Source: Bordetella parapertussis (GTDB lineage: Bacteria > Pseudomonadota > Gammaproteobacteria > Burkholderiales > Burkholderiaceae_D). From it: a DNA stretch of 64,000 nucleotides. Shown in pieces: positions 34,534 through 43,950 of this stretch; the first letter of the stretch is position 1, and each line of letters starts with the position of its first letter. Made by a program: the position numbers and the translations under genes. The notes beneath the pieces were generated by a model. It worked only from the letters and a program-made list of their open reading frames with translations, was not told the DNA's origin and made no database searches. The DNA lies in assembly GCA_945866125.1 (NCBI GenBank), contig CAMBFZ010000002.1, positions 1 to 64,000 on the forward strand, in the 5' to 3' direction.

Positions 34534-35757
34534 ATGTCCCTTCCGCAAAAAACCGGCCTTTTTCTCACGGGTGGTGGCGCGCGTGCGGCCTATCAGGTCG
34601 GCGTGTTGCAGGCTATTTTTTCGCTGCTCAGTGAGGCTGATTGGCCGGCCAAAAAAAATCCCTTTGATATTGTCTGCGGCACGTCGGCAGGCGCCATTAA
34701 TGCGGCGGCCTTTGCGTGTCGCGCTGATAATTTTGAAGAAAGCGTCACGCACTTGCTGGGCGTTTGGCGCACGCTCGAAGTTGAGCAGGTCTACCGCGCT
34801 GACTCCGTGGGCGTGATCCGCTCGGGTGCCCGCTGGCTGTCGCTGTTGTCTTTTGGCTGGTTACTGCGGAAGTGGCAAGCCGATCCGCCTAATTCGCTAC
34901 TCGACAATGCACCGCTCGTGGGATTGTTACATCGGATGCTGGATTTGCCCCGGCTTGATGCCGGTCTCGAAGACGGCGCGCTACATGCCTTGGCGGTGTC
35001 TGCATCGTCTTATACGGCGGGGCGGCACATGACGTTTTATCAGTCGGCCCACACATTGCCGCCCTGGAGTCGTATGCAGCGGGATGCAGTGCAACAGCAA
35101 ATTGGCATCGAACATTTGCTCGCCTCATCGGCCATTCCACTGATTTTTCCAGCAGTCCCCTTGTACTGCCGTGATCGACGTGAGTACTTTGGTGACGGTG
35201 CAATGCGCGAAATCGCACCGATTTCGCCGGCGATTCATCTTGGGGCAGATAAGGTGCTGGTGATCGGCTCAGGCAATATAGGTGGTGCACCTCGCAATAT
35301 CAGCGAATTTGCCGGCTATCCGAGCCTGGCGCAAATTGCCGGTCATGCGATGTCGAGTATTTTTCTTGATGGCCTTTCCTTAGACATTGAAAGACTGAAC
35401 CGAATTAATGCCACGCTGTCTTTGTTGACGCCCACGCAGCGCAGCCAGACCAATTTGCGTCCTATAAAAATGTTGGCAATTACCCCTTCGCAGCCTTTGG
35501 AACTGATCGCCAGTCGGCACGTGGGCAGCCTACCATTGCCAATTCGAACACTACTCTCGGCTATTGGTGCTACCGAACGACGGGGGGCAGCGCTGGCGTC
35601 GTATTTGCTGTTTGAATCCAGCTATACACGAGCCTTGATTGAGCTTGGTCAAATCGACACCTTGTCCCGCCGAAACGAGGTTTTGGCCTTTTTTGGCGTC
35701 AATAATGCGGTACCGGCAGCGCAGCACATACCCTTATTCCTGTCCTTAAGTTCCTGA
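34534..35757 (+). CDS. Patatin-like phospholipase
   Basis: 407 residues. Oxyanion block LTGGGARAAYQVGVLQA (from residue 11), nucleophile in CGTSAGA (Ser ~51), catalytic Asp in YFGDGAMRE (~221). No signal peptide. Spacing of the apparent GGAG to ATG is too short to be useful, so the start is uncertain. Serine-Asp lipid acyl hydrolase, substrate unknown. Confidence 0.88.
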   Translation: MSLPQKTGLFLTGGGARAAYQVGVLQAIFSLLSEADWPAKKNPFDIVCGTSAGAINAAAFACRADNFEESVTHLLGVWRTLEVEQVYRADSVGVIRSGARWLSLLSFGWLLRKWQADPPNSLLDNAPLVGLLHRMLDLPRLDAGLEDGALHALAVSASSYTAGRHMTFYQSAHTLPPWSRMQRDAVQQQIGIEHLLASSAIPLIFPAVPLYCRDRREYFGDGAMREIAPISPAIHLGADKVLVIGSGNIGGAPRNISEFAGYPSLAQIAGHAMSSIFLDGLSLDIERLNRINATLSLLTPTQRSQTNLRPIKMLAITPSQPLELIASRHVGSLPLPIRTLLSAIGATERRGAALASYLLFESSYTRALIELGQIDTLSRRNEVLAFFGVNNAVPAAQHIPLFLSLSS

Positions 35758-36069
35758 TGAGAAATTTTTCATCTGAAGTCGGAGAATTTCCCTAAATGTT
35801 TAATGTCGATAAAAAGACCGAACTTAGGCGTATTTTAACGACAGAATTGTAATTTTATTGCCAATATGCCACAGACGTAAGCGTGGCAGCGCACATGCAG
35901 GGGTTTTGCCGGAACCAAAGCGCAGGTATCATCTACCCTTGTCGGCGATCAAACTTTTAAAACGAAAGCGTGCTAGAGAGCAAAATCGCTGCGTTTTGTC
36001 AGTTTGATAGCAGTTTGTAAAATTAATATTTCGCAGAGCGCATGCGCTACTCATTGCATCCCTATTACC
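35758..36069. other. 312-bp gene-free spacer
   Basis: AT-rich stretch between the patatin and barstar-like genes. No RNA gene, terminator with a good T-run or credible open frame was seen. No barnase-like ribonuclease gene is present beside the barstar-like gene. Confidence 0.4.
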
Positions 36070-36558
36070 GTGAACATATACGTGCTCAGCGCGCCTCAAC
36101 AGCGCGAGGAAGAAAGCCAGGAATCCAGCGCCGGGGGTAGTTTGCTCCGTACTGTCCCCAGTAATGTGGTGCAGTCGATTCGTGCTTTCCGTGCTGTGGA
36201 TCTTCAGGAAGAGGCGATACGGCTGGGTCAGCATTTTTTGTATGCGCACTGCGCGCAATCGAGTACGCGTCAGCAGGTGCTCGCGGCTATCGCCGAGTCT
36301 TTTCAATTGCCGAAACATTTTGGCAAAAACTACGATGCCTTGTCGGAGTGTCTGACGACGATGGTCGCAAAAGCAGGTGAGCAACCAGGTTTTCTGGTGG
36401 TGCTCGAACAATTGCCGAATACGCCGAAGTTTGACAAAGAAGCGCGGGAAAATTTGTTGGATGTATTCCGCGACGCGGCCGATTTTTGGAGCGAGAAAAA
36501 AATCCCGTTTCGGGTTTTCTTTTCCTTTCAGTCCGCAGCAACCATTCCTGCCCTTTGA
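36070..36558 (+). CDS. Barstar family protein
   Basis: About 162 residues if translation starts at the GTG at 36070; the frame has no ATG start in this region and the exact start is unsure. Residues ~60-160 carry the barstar fold: SFQLPKHFGKNYDALSECL, LVVLEQLPN, ENLLDVFRDAADFW and FRVFFSF. Barstar binds and inhibits barnase-type ribonucleases. No such RNase gene is adjacent, and the neighbour is purN, so it is probably a stand-alone family member, not a toxin-antitoxin unit. Confidence 0.75.
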   Translation: MNIYVLSAPQQREEESQESSAGGSLLRTVPSNVVQSIRAFRAVDLQEEAIRLGQHFLYAHCAQSSTRQQVLAAIAESFQLPKHFGKNYDALSECLTTMVAKAGEQPGFLVVLEQLPNTPKFDKEARENLLDVFRDAADFWSEKKIPFRVFFSFQSAATIPAL

Positions 36559-36629
36559 AATTCGCGCTGAGCGAAATCAGTCCCGTTTTCACACACGCTC
36601 CCTAGGCCTGCGCTGGTAAAATGCGCGCG

Positions 36630-37238
36630 ATGAAACGTATCGTGATCGTCATTTCCGGACGCGGCAGCAATATGCAGGCAATTATTCACGCGGCCGCTGC
36701 GCAGCAATGGCCAGGCTGCATTGCCGCTGTGATCAGTAACAAGCCCGATGCGACGGGCTTGCTTGTTGCCGCTGAGGCGGGTATCTCGACTGCGGTGGTT
36801 GACCATCGGGCTTACGCTGATCGTGATGCATTTGACGCAGCGCTAGCGGAGAAGATCGATAGTTTCGCGCCCGATCTGGTTGTGTTGGCTGGTTTTTTGC
36901 GCATTCTGACGCGCGATTTTGTGCACCATTATCACGGCCGGCTGCTCAACATTCACCCTTCGTTGCTGCCGAGTTTCCCAGGTTTGGCAACACACCGGCA
37001 GGCACTGTCTGCCGGTGTAAAAGTACACGGGGCAACGGTGCATTTTGTGACGCCCGATCTTGACCATGGCCCGATTGTCGCGCAGGCGGCGGTATCGGTG
37101 ATGGCGACGGACACCGAAAGTACCTTGGCAGCGCGTGTGCTGGAGCAGGAGCACGTGATTTATCCTCAGGCGGTGCGCAGTTTTATCGAAGGCCGTTTGC
37201 GTATTGAAGAGGGCCGCGTGGTGCATCTGCCGGCCTGA
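36630..37238 (+). CDS. purN: Phosphoribosylglycinamide formyltransferase
   Basis: 202 residues from the ATG at 36630, which places IVIVISGRGSNMQ at the N-terminus as in other PurN proteins; an ATG at 36621 is possible. LAGFLRILTRDFV, NIHPSLLPSFPG with the catalytic Asn-His, and HGATVHFVTPDLDHGPI with the catalytic Asp are all present. Adds the formyl group from 10-formyl-THF to GAR in purine synthesis. Confidence 0.95.
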   Translation: MKRIVIVISGRGSNMQAIIHAAAAQQWPGCIAAVISNKPDATGLLVAAEAGISTAVVDHRAYADRDAFDAALAEKIDSFAPDLVVLAGFLRILTRDFVHHYHGRLLNIHPSLLPSFPGLATHRQALSAGVKVHGATVHFVTPDLDHGPIVAQAAVSVMATDTESTLAARVLEQEHVIYPQAVRSFIEGRLRIEEGRVVHLPA

Positions 37239-37298
37239 TGTTCATTTTTCCTTGTGCGCAGTGAGGCACGCTTTTTTTTACCCTTTTAAGGACAGCGC

Positions 37299-38555
37299 AT
37301 GAGATTGCCTCCCGCAATCATAGGCAGCACCGAAGAAGTGCTGCGCGAAGTATTGCGCTTTACGGCGCCCGCTGACAGCACCTTGTCACGCTATTTTCGT
37401 GATCATCCACGGCTCGGTGCGCGCGAGCGCGGTGTTGTCGCCGAAGCGGTGTACGGCATGTTGCGTAACAAATCTGTTTATACCAATTTTGCTGAGACCG
37501 GCGCCGGTCCGATGATGCGCCGCATGGCCTTGCTTGGCTTAGCTGACGCAGCCGGCACCGATGCGTTGGGCGGGCTTTCGGAAGAAGAGCAGGGCTGGCT
37601 ACAGCGTGTGATGGAAATCGACCGGGCCAATTTGCCGACGGCACTGCGCACGAATATGCCTCCGTGGATTTTGGAGCGTTTGTTCGCGCAGCACGGCGAG
37701 CCGGGCGCCTTGGCGATGATTGCTGCGTTAAATCTTCCGGCCTCATTAGACTTGCGCGTCAACACCATCAAGTCTAATCGTGAAGACGTGATCGAAGCGC
37801 TGACCCACGCGGGTCTTGCGCCGGAGCCGACCCCGTATGCGCCGCTTGGTTTGCGCTTGCTGAAAAAACCGTCACTGCAAAATATGCCGCTGTTTAAAGA
37901 CGGCGCCATCGAGGTGCAGGATGAAGGCAGTCAGTTACTCGCTCAAATTGTGAACGCCAAGCGGTGCGAGATGGTGGTGGATTTTTGCGCAGGGGCCGGT
38001 GGTAAGACGCTCGCGCTCGGCGCGCTGATGCGCAATACCGGGCGCTTGTATGCGTTTGATGTATCAGACAAACGCCTCGCTAAACTCAAACCCCGGCTGG
38101 CCCGCAGCGGTCTCTCGAATGTGCATCCGGTCTTGATTGCGCATGAAAACGATGCCAAAGTCAAACGGCTGGCGGGCAAAATTGATCGCGTGCTCGTTGA
38201 CGCGCCATGCAGCGGCCTGGGAACATTGCGCCGCAATCCGGACGTGAAATGGCGGCAGACTGCGCAAGGCATTGATGAACTGAACGTCAAGCAGATCGCT
38301 ATTTTGCGTGGCGCAGCGCGACTGGTGAAGCCGGGTGGCCGTTTGGTCTACGCGACCTGCAGCGTGCTGGATGAAGAAAACGAAGCGATTGTTCAGCAGT
38401 TTTTGGCAGCGCACGAGGACTTCGCGCTGGTGAAGATGTCGGCTGTGCTGGCCGAGCAAAAAATCACTCTGGAGATGGATGATTATTTGAAGCTTTTGCC
38501 GAATCTGCACCAGACCGATGGTTTTTTTGCTGCGGTACTTGAGCGCAAAAAATAA
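37299..38555 (+). CDS. RsmB/NOP family 16S rRNA m5C methyltransferase
   Basis: 418 residues. N-terminal NusB-like helical part, SAM site VDFCAGAGGKTLALG (about residues 226-240), DAPCSGLGTLRRNPDVKW and the catalytic Cys block VYATCSVLDEENE. Modifies cytosine in rRNA. The stop overlaps the next gene's ATG by one base (TAATG). Confidence 0.9.
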   Translation: MRLPPAIIGSTEEVLREVLRFTAPADSTLSRYFRDHPRLGARERGVVAEAVYGMLRNKSVYTNFAETGAGPMMRRMALLGLADAAGTDALGGLSEEEQGWLQRVMEIDRANLPTALRTNMPPWILERLFAQHGEPGALAMIAALNLPASLDLRVNTIKSNREDVIEALTHAGLAPEPTPYAPLGLRLLKKPSLQNMPLFKDGAIEVQDEGSQLLAQIVNAKRCEMVVDFCAGAGGKTLALGALMRNTGRLYAFDVSDKRLAKLKPRLARSGLSNVHPVLIAHENDAKVKRLAGKIDRVLVDAPCSGLGTLRRNPDVKWRQTAQGIDELNVKQIAILRGAARLVKPGGRLVYATCSVLDEENEAIVQQFLAAHEDFALVKMSAVLAEQKITLEMDDYLKLLPNLHQTDGFFAAVLERKK

Positions 38556-39139
38556 TGTCAGTAGCGCGCGTTGTAGCGGATGGCGTGCGTCTGCTGCTGG
38601 CAGGCTGTTTTTTGTGCATGGCGCTGGCGTGCAGCGCACGCGAAGATGCTGTTGCGGTGCTGCCAGCGACGGGTTCGATACAAGTCGCGTTCCCCCCTTG
38701 GGATGATGCAGAGGCCTTGCTGATCGGCGCACTCAATCTGGCGCGCAGTCAAGTGTTGGTGCAGGCGTTTTTACTCACAAATCAAAAAATTACTGCCAGT
38801 CTGCTGGCGGCGCATCAGCGCGGTGTCGATGTGAAGGTGCTGGCGGATGCTCGCCAGCATGCCGACAACGCGGGCTCCTTGCTCGGCTTGCTGGCCGATG
38901 CCGGTATTCCTGTGTGGCTTGAGACCAAGTACCGTAGCGCACATAACAAGGTGATGCTGATTGATGCACTGACTAGCAATCCGGTAGTGGTCAGCGGCAG
39001 CTTTAATTTTACGTGGAGCGCGCAATATCGTAATGCTGAAAATTTGCTGATCATGCGCGACAATGCGGCGCTGGCAAAACAATTTTTGCATAATTGGGAG
39101 CGTCATCAAAGCCAGGCTTCGGTCTTTGTCGGGCGATGA
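38555..39139 (+). CDS. Exported single-HKD phospholipase D family protein
   Basis: 194 residues. A signal peptide (LLLAGCFLCMALACSA, residues ~12-27) could be cut by signal peptidase I or II. One HxK(x)4D motif HNKVMLID (about residues 130-137) followed by SGSFNFTWSAQYRNAEN, the pattern of bacterial Nuc-type endonucleases and related PLD proteins that act as homodimers. Coupled to the rsmB-like gene. Substrate (nucleic acid or lipid) unknown. Confidence 0.82.
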   Translation: MSVARVVADGVRLLLAGCFLCMALACSAREDAVAVLPATGSIQVAFPPWDDAEALLIGALNLARSQVLVQAFLLTNQKITASLLAAHQRGVDVKVLADARQHADNAGSLLGLLADAGIPVWLETKYRSAHNKVMLIDALTSNPVVVSGSFNFTWSAQYRNAENLLIMRDNAALAKQFLHNWERHQSQASVFVGR

Positions 39140-39162
39140 TGAACGTCCATTTTTATCGGCGT

Positions 39163-42100
39163 CTATTTGAGTGACGACAGCCACGCCAGTACATTGACAT
39201 CGGTGCCGGGAACGTCGACGCTACGTAGTAAATCCAGATTACCCAAACCATTGGGATAGATCAGGCGCTGGCCCTTCGTCGGTGAGTTTTCTGTCTGATC
39301 CAAACCCGCATCAGCCCCCATCGTTCGTACTCGAAATGACTCGGTTTGGGCGACGACTTTTGCACGGTATTTCGCCGTGTCTTCATAAGCCTGATTAGGA
39401 TTATTGAGGCCAACGGCGGAGAGGATGATTTGACGCCACGCATACAACACTCTTATTGAGCCGGCACAAGTCGCCGCACCAGAGGCATTTGTCGGTCGGA
39501 CCTCCGGCGTGGAGCACCAGGAGTCTGGCGTCTTTGGATTGTTGAGCAGCTCGTTGGCGTCCGGCCCGTCACCGGCGACGTTGTCGATCTGATTGCTCAT
39601 CTCGATTGCTAGGTCACGTAATGCTGCTGCATGCGCCGTCGCCCAAGTGCGCGAGAGTACATAGTCACTGATCGGTGTGACCGGTAAAATTTGAATCCCT
39701 ACGCGTGCATAGACAAGTTTAGCGAAGAAGGTATTAAATTCCTGGATATTGTGCCGCAAGATACCCATGGTGATTTCATTTTCTGGCTTGAGCACGCGAG
39801 CTTCCGTTGTGCCGTTTTGCAGCGTGGCATTGGCTGTGCGGCTGAGTCCTTTGAAGACACTATTGTCAGGCGTAATCTGATACCAGGCTTGCGCACTGCG
39901 AATCTCACCAGCTGTCATGATTGCGCCCAGCGCTTGCATTTGTGGATTGTTGATCGCGAGGCCCCACAGCGCGAGGGCGTAATCGGCGTTGATCGATTCG
40001 CTGGATGACTCTGTGTTGGGGCCATTTGTGTTTGGGCCTGAATCTGCTGCATTGCGCATCAGGAACCAGTCATAGGCACGCATGACCGGATAGTGCTCAT
40101 CATCGAGGCTAGGATTGGCGATGTCACGCACGAGGGTGTTGACTTTCTCTTTGTAGATATTCAGCCAGGTGTTTTGCTGGTCGAATCGGGCGATGACAGC
40201 AGCGGCATAGATAAAATAACCGTAATGAAACATGTGGTCGTTGTAGAGGGCGTTGCCATAGTCTTGTTCACGGCCGACCAGGCCGCGTACGGTGACCGTA
40301 CCTGAGTAAGTCGTATCGTAAACAAAATTATTTTTCTCAAGCGGCCCTTTGTCTTTGTAGGTGCTGTCCGTCGGATCCTGGCCATCGAACCAAGGTTGGA
40401 TCGTGAGCTTCATGAAATCAACGGCTTGATTGCGTAGTGCGGCGTCTCCTATTTCGTGTGCAATCAGCGCCATGCGGGTGAAGCGGAAGAGGTGCTTGCC
40501 GCAAATATAGGAGTCGTAGGTGCAGTGGGGGATGTAGTTTTTACCTTCTTCCAGGTCTTCACTCAGGATACGTCGTATGAGGGGATAGTCGGCGACTTTG
40601 ATGCGCTTCTTGCCGAGCCAGATCGTATCGGCATCGCTAGTGTCGGCACCTGTAAATAAGTCGGGGACAGTCAGCTTTTGGATCCAGTTCAATCCCACCA
40701 CCGCTTTCATGGTGCCATGACTTGACGGATAAGTCAGATCAATAAGTTGGGGATTGGATAGCATCGTCAGATGCGTTTTTTCAAATGCCATCATCATTAA
40801 GCTAGTGCCTGATGTGGCTGCGTTCATTTTGTTCGATGTCCACCGATACTGGATTTCTGCTTTGCCACCGGGCGCATAATTAGTTAGAACCTCACCGCTC
40901 ACTGGATAGTCATTGGCGTATTGGCTGAGTAAATTTTCGCGTTCTGGAAACTGTACCGGCTTGGGATCGCCTTCCTCTTTATCATCGACATAAGCAGCGC
41001 GCAGTACGCCCTTGAACGGTTCGGCGACAACATAAGCGAATTTGGCCACATCCCAATTCAGTGTCACAGCAGCAGAGAAAAATAGTAGCGCTACTTTGTC
41101 GCGCTTCGGGGCGGTTTGTCCATTATCCTCAGCAATGCGATAGACAATCCGAAACGCCTTTCCGGTTAGCGTCGGGGTGAGCGGCGGGGACGCAGCAGGA
41201 TCGAACAGGCTTGATTGTTTGGTACTGATCTTGTCCCAGTCGCCTGCCTCGGCCACGGCCTTGATCGTCACTTGGCCGGAGTCTGTAGGTTTGCTGAGTT
41301 CGGCGAACATAATTTGCGGACGCAAATTGTTGTAAAGCACGGTGATGAAAGGGGAGCCCACGGCCGCAATGAGCTGCATACGCTTGTCACTTGCGCCCGT
41401 CGTGTCAAGCCAACTTGTGCGGATTGTCAGCTCATCATAGCGATCTATTTTTCGGGCGAGGGTTGGTGGTGCCGGGGAAGTAGTATCAGCGTCTTTTTTG
41501 TAGCTCAGGCGCAGAGAATTACGGTCGTCCGGCTGGACGTTATAGAGCACATAGTCGCGCAGATATGGGTTGCTTAAATTGGTTTCCGTGTCGCCCGGCT
41601 TGGCCACAAAGCGCTTCCTGGGAAACTGGACGTCAATCCGGTTATCGCTGTCGCTGAGCATTACGGCGTTAGGGAACGGGTAGATGGTGCGCGCGTTTTC
41701 ATTGGCGCTGGACGCTTTGGAAGCTGATGTCGATGCGCCATCATTGACATAGAAAAATCCTTTGTACCATTTGCCAGTTGGGAATGGTCGACCAGTTAGC
41801 CCGGCGACAAGTGGACCTTGGTCGGGATGTGAAATGCCGTTGGGCTTGCTGCGACCAAGCGTTGTTGCCGGGTTGGCTGTAGATAGCGGCGCAACAGTGG
41901 GATCGCCGGGATTAGGGTCGTCTTTGATCAGCGGATCGCTAGTGGTGCCGGTGGTGTTGACTCGCACGATGGAGGGAGCGTATCCGACCCGGATGAGGGA
42001 TCCTGCGCGCGCGACCGCTGTTGGGGCTGCCGAGGTACCCAGACCACCGCCAATTTCAACGGTGCCGTCTAATGCCGGCGCCGGTCGCACATTGGCGAGG

Positions 42101-42201
42101 TTGGACAGATCGCCGGCCTGTTGCGCAGATTTTTCGCCAGAACATCCCGTAATAAAAAGGCTCATGACCAATCCGGTCAGTGCCCATACCGATAGCTTCA
42201 T
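39163..42201 (-). CDS. GH81 family endo-beta-1,3-glucanase lipoprotein
   Basis: 1012 residues. Lipoprotein signal with lipobox FITGC (Cys20), then a Ser/Thr/Pro-rich linker to ~residue 120. The catalytic region has GLVGREQDYGNALYNDHMF, HYGYFIYAAAVIARF (about residues 650-675) and the Glu-rich SSSESINADYALALWG (about 732-747), the signature of glycoside hydrolase family 81. Family members cut linear beta-1,3-glucan of fungal, oomycete and algal cell walls. Exposure on the outer membrane suggests feeding on such glucans. Confidence 0.85.
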   Translation of the reverse strand: MKLSVWALTGLVMSLFITGCSGEKSAQQAGDLSNLANVRPAPALDGTVEIGGGLGTSAAPTAVARAGSLIRVGYAPSIVRVNTTGTTSDPLIKDDPNPGDPTVAPLSTANPATTLGRSKPNGISHPDQGPLVAGLTGRPFPTGKWYKGFFYVNDGASTSASKASSANENARTIYPFPNAVMLSDSDNRIDVQFPRKRFVAKPGDTETNLSNPYLRDYVLYNVQPDDRNSLRLSYKKDADTTSPAPPTLARKIDRYDELTIRTSWLDTTGASDKRMQLIAAVGSPFITVLYNNLRPQIMFAELSKPTDSGQVTIKAVAEAGDWDKISTKQSSLFDPAASPPLTPTLTGKAFRIVYRIAEDNGQTAPKRDKVALLFFSAAVTLNWDVAKFAYVVAEPFKGVLRAAYVDDKEEGDPKPVQFPERENLLSQYANDYPVSGEVLTNYAPGGKAEIQYRWTSNKMNAATSGTSLMMMAFEKTHLTMLSNPQLIDLTYPSSHGTMKAVVGLNWIQKLTVPDLFTGADTSDADTIWLGKKRIKVADYPLIRRILSEDLEEGKNYIPHCTYDSYICGKHLFRFTRMALIAHEIGDAALRNQAVDFMKLTIQPWFDGQDPTDSTYKDKGPLEKNNFVYDTTYSGTVTVRGLVGREQDYGNALYNDHMFHYGYFIYAAAVIARFDQQNTWLNIYKEKVNTLVRDIANPSLDDEHYPVMRAYDWFLMRNAADSGPNTNGPNTESSSESINADYALALWGLAINNPQMQALGAIMTAGEIRSAQAWYQITPDNSVFKGLSRTANATLQNGTTEARVLKPENEITMGILRHNIQEFNTFFAKLVYARVGIQILPVTPISDYVLSRTWATAHAAALRDLAIEMSNQIDNVAGDGPDANELLNNPKTPDSWCSTPEVRPTNASGAATCAGSIRVLYAWRQIILSAVGLNNPNQAYEDTAKYRAKVVAQTESFRVRTMGADAGLDQTENSPTKGQRLIYPNGLGNLDLLRSVDVPGTDVNVLAWLSSLK

Positions 42202-42505
42202 AGTTCATTCCCCTGAGTAAAGTTTTTTGCTCTCGCTAACAGAGCTTTTCTGTAGTGAGGTAGTTACCAATCAGATAGGGAACAACACTTTTTTAATTGT
42301 TCATTAATGGTATTTCTTGTCTCCCTTTCGCAACGACATTGGCTTGTTAGCGTGCCGGCCTTTTTTGAATGGATGGTATTGTTGCGGGCAATAGTTTTGT
42401 CATTGCCGATTTTGATTGATGTGAAAAAATAAATCGTTTGTTCTAGCTATGCCGTAGCCAAAAATAGCCAAGCCTACTGATTGAGATTGAAGAATTGAGC
42501 GCGCC
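42202..42505. other. 304-bp divergent spacer between GH81 and MscS genes
   Basis: AT-rich intergenic DNA that must carry promoters for both divergent genes. No clear palindromic operator, RNA gene or additional coding frame was recognised. Confidence 0.4.
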
Positions 42506-43774
42506 ATGAATTCGCATTTATCGTCTTCCTTAGTTCCTGCATTGCTGGCCGATCTGAATGATCCGGGTTTGGTGGGCCAACTTGTCGTTCTGACGCTGTG
42601 TTTAATGGCTGGCTGGGGATTGTCGCGGGTGTTAATGAATATGTTTAGCGCGCAGGACAATAAGCCTGCCGTCATCTCGCCCCCTGTGGTGAGTTTTTTG
42701 CGGGTGCTGTCGCCACTGCTGTCGGTCCTGTTGATTGCGATTGCTATTCCTGTTCTTGGCAGATGGCAGCATGTTGGTTTGCTGCGTGTGGCCTTGCCGC
42801 TGCTGATTTCTTTTTTATTGATACGGGTCGTATTTTTTCTGCTGCGCCGGGTGTTTGTGCGTGGCGGAAAGGTGGGAACCATCCTGCTGGGCTTTGAGAA
42901 GGTGTTTGCGCTAACGGTGTGGCTTGGCGTCGCGCTGCACCTCACGGGCCTGCTGCCCGAGATGGTGCAGTACCTTGAGGAGACAACGATTCCTGTTGGT
43001 CGACATCAAGAATCATTGCTGGTCATTTTGCAGGCGGGCTTGTCGGTGGTGGTGACGCTGATTGTGGCGCTATGGGCTGGCGCCGTGCTCGAGCAACGGC
43101 TGATGCAGCTTGATTCGGTGCACTCGTCGGTGCGGGTGGTGCTGGCGCGGGTGGCGCGTGCGATGCTTATTTTGCTCGCGGTGTTAGTTAGTTTGTCGCT
43201 GGTGGGCTTGGATTTGACGGTGCTGTCGGTGTTTGGTGGCGCACTCGGTGTGGGTATTGGTCTTGGTTTACAAAAACTCGTTAGTAGTTATGTGTCAGGC
43301 TTTGTGATTTTGCTCGAGCGTAGTTTGTCAATTGGCGACCTGATTACGGTGGATCGCTTTAGCGGCCGGATTGAGCAGATCCGCACCCGCTACACCGTTT
43401 TGCGCAGCGCCGATGGGGTGGAGTCGGTGATACCGAATGAAATGCTGGTATCAATTCCGGTTCAGAATCTCTCGATGGCTGAGCGCACAGTGCGCGTTGG
43501 CGCGAAGTTCTCGGTGCCATGTGGGGTTGAGATCGAATCGGTATTGCCTCGCTTGCAGGCTGCTGCAGTTGGTGTGGCCGGGGTGCTGGATCAGCCAGCG
43601 CCGCTGAGTTTGCTGCTGCAGCTGGGGCCTGAGCGGCTTGAGTTTGAACTCGCATTTTGGATCGCGGCACAAGATAAAGACAATCACGCCGTGATTCTCT
43701 CGGCGGTCAATATGGCTTTGTGGCGTCTGCTGCAACCGTTTTCAACACTGGACACGCCAAAAAAGCCCGATTAA
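42506..43774 (+). CDS. MscS-family mechanosensitive channel
   Basis: 422 residues. Several N-terminal membrane helices, then the MscS pore and beta domain: GGALGVGIGLGLQKLVSSYVSGF (parts of which match the pore helix), ILLERSLSIGDLITVD, NEMLVSIPVQNLS. Length is longer than E. coli MscS and shorter than MscK types. Protects against osmotic downshift. Confidence 0.9.
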   Translation: MNSHLSSSLVPALLADLNDPGLVGQLVVLTLCLMAGWGLSRVLMNMFSAQDNKPAVISPPVVSFLRVLSPLLSVLLIAIAIPVLGRWQHVGLLRVALPLLISFLLIRVVFFLLRRVFVRGGKVGTILLGFEKVFALTVWLGVALHLTGLLPEMVQYLEETTIPVGRHQESLLVILQAGLSVVVTLIVALWAGAVLEQRLMQLDSVHSSVRVVLARVARAMLILLAVLVSLSLVGLDLTVLSVFGGALGVGIGLGLQKLVSSYVSGFVILLERSLSIGDLITVDRFSGRIEQIRTRYTVLRSADGVESVIPNEMLVSIPVQNLSMAERTVRVGAKFSVPCGVEIESVLPRLQAAAVGVAGVLDQPAPLSLLLQLGPERLEFELAFWIAAQDKDNHAVILSAVNMALWRLLQPFSTLDTPKKPD

Positions 43775-43950
43775 GGCATCGATCAGTCCCAATCCGATAA
43801 CTATTATTCTCAAAAAGACATTTAATACCTCCAATAGGGGGACGTAGATGCCGATAAGCTCCAAAACCACGTACAATTTCGGGGTTTGCCGGGAGTCGCC
43901 CAAGGTCATTGACCTGACCGCCGCACTTTCCGGCTATTTACGGAGAAAAA

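Noticed and set aside
36070..36558. Barstar-like gene read as the antitoxin of a toxin-antitoxin pair
   Set aside because: No ribonuclease gene is on either side; neighbours are patatin and purN genes.
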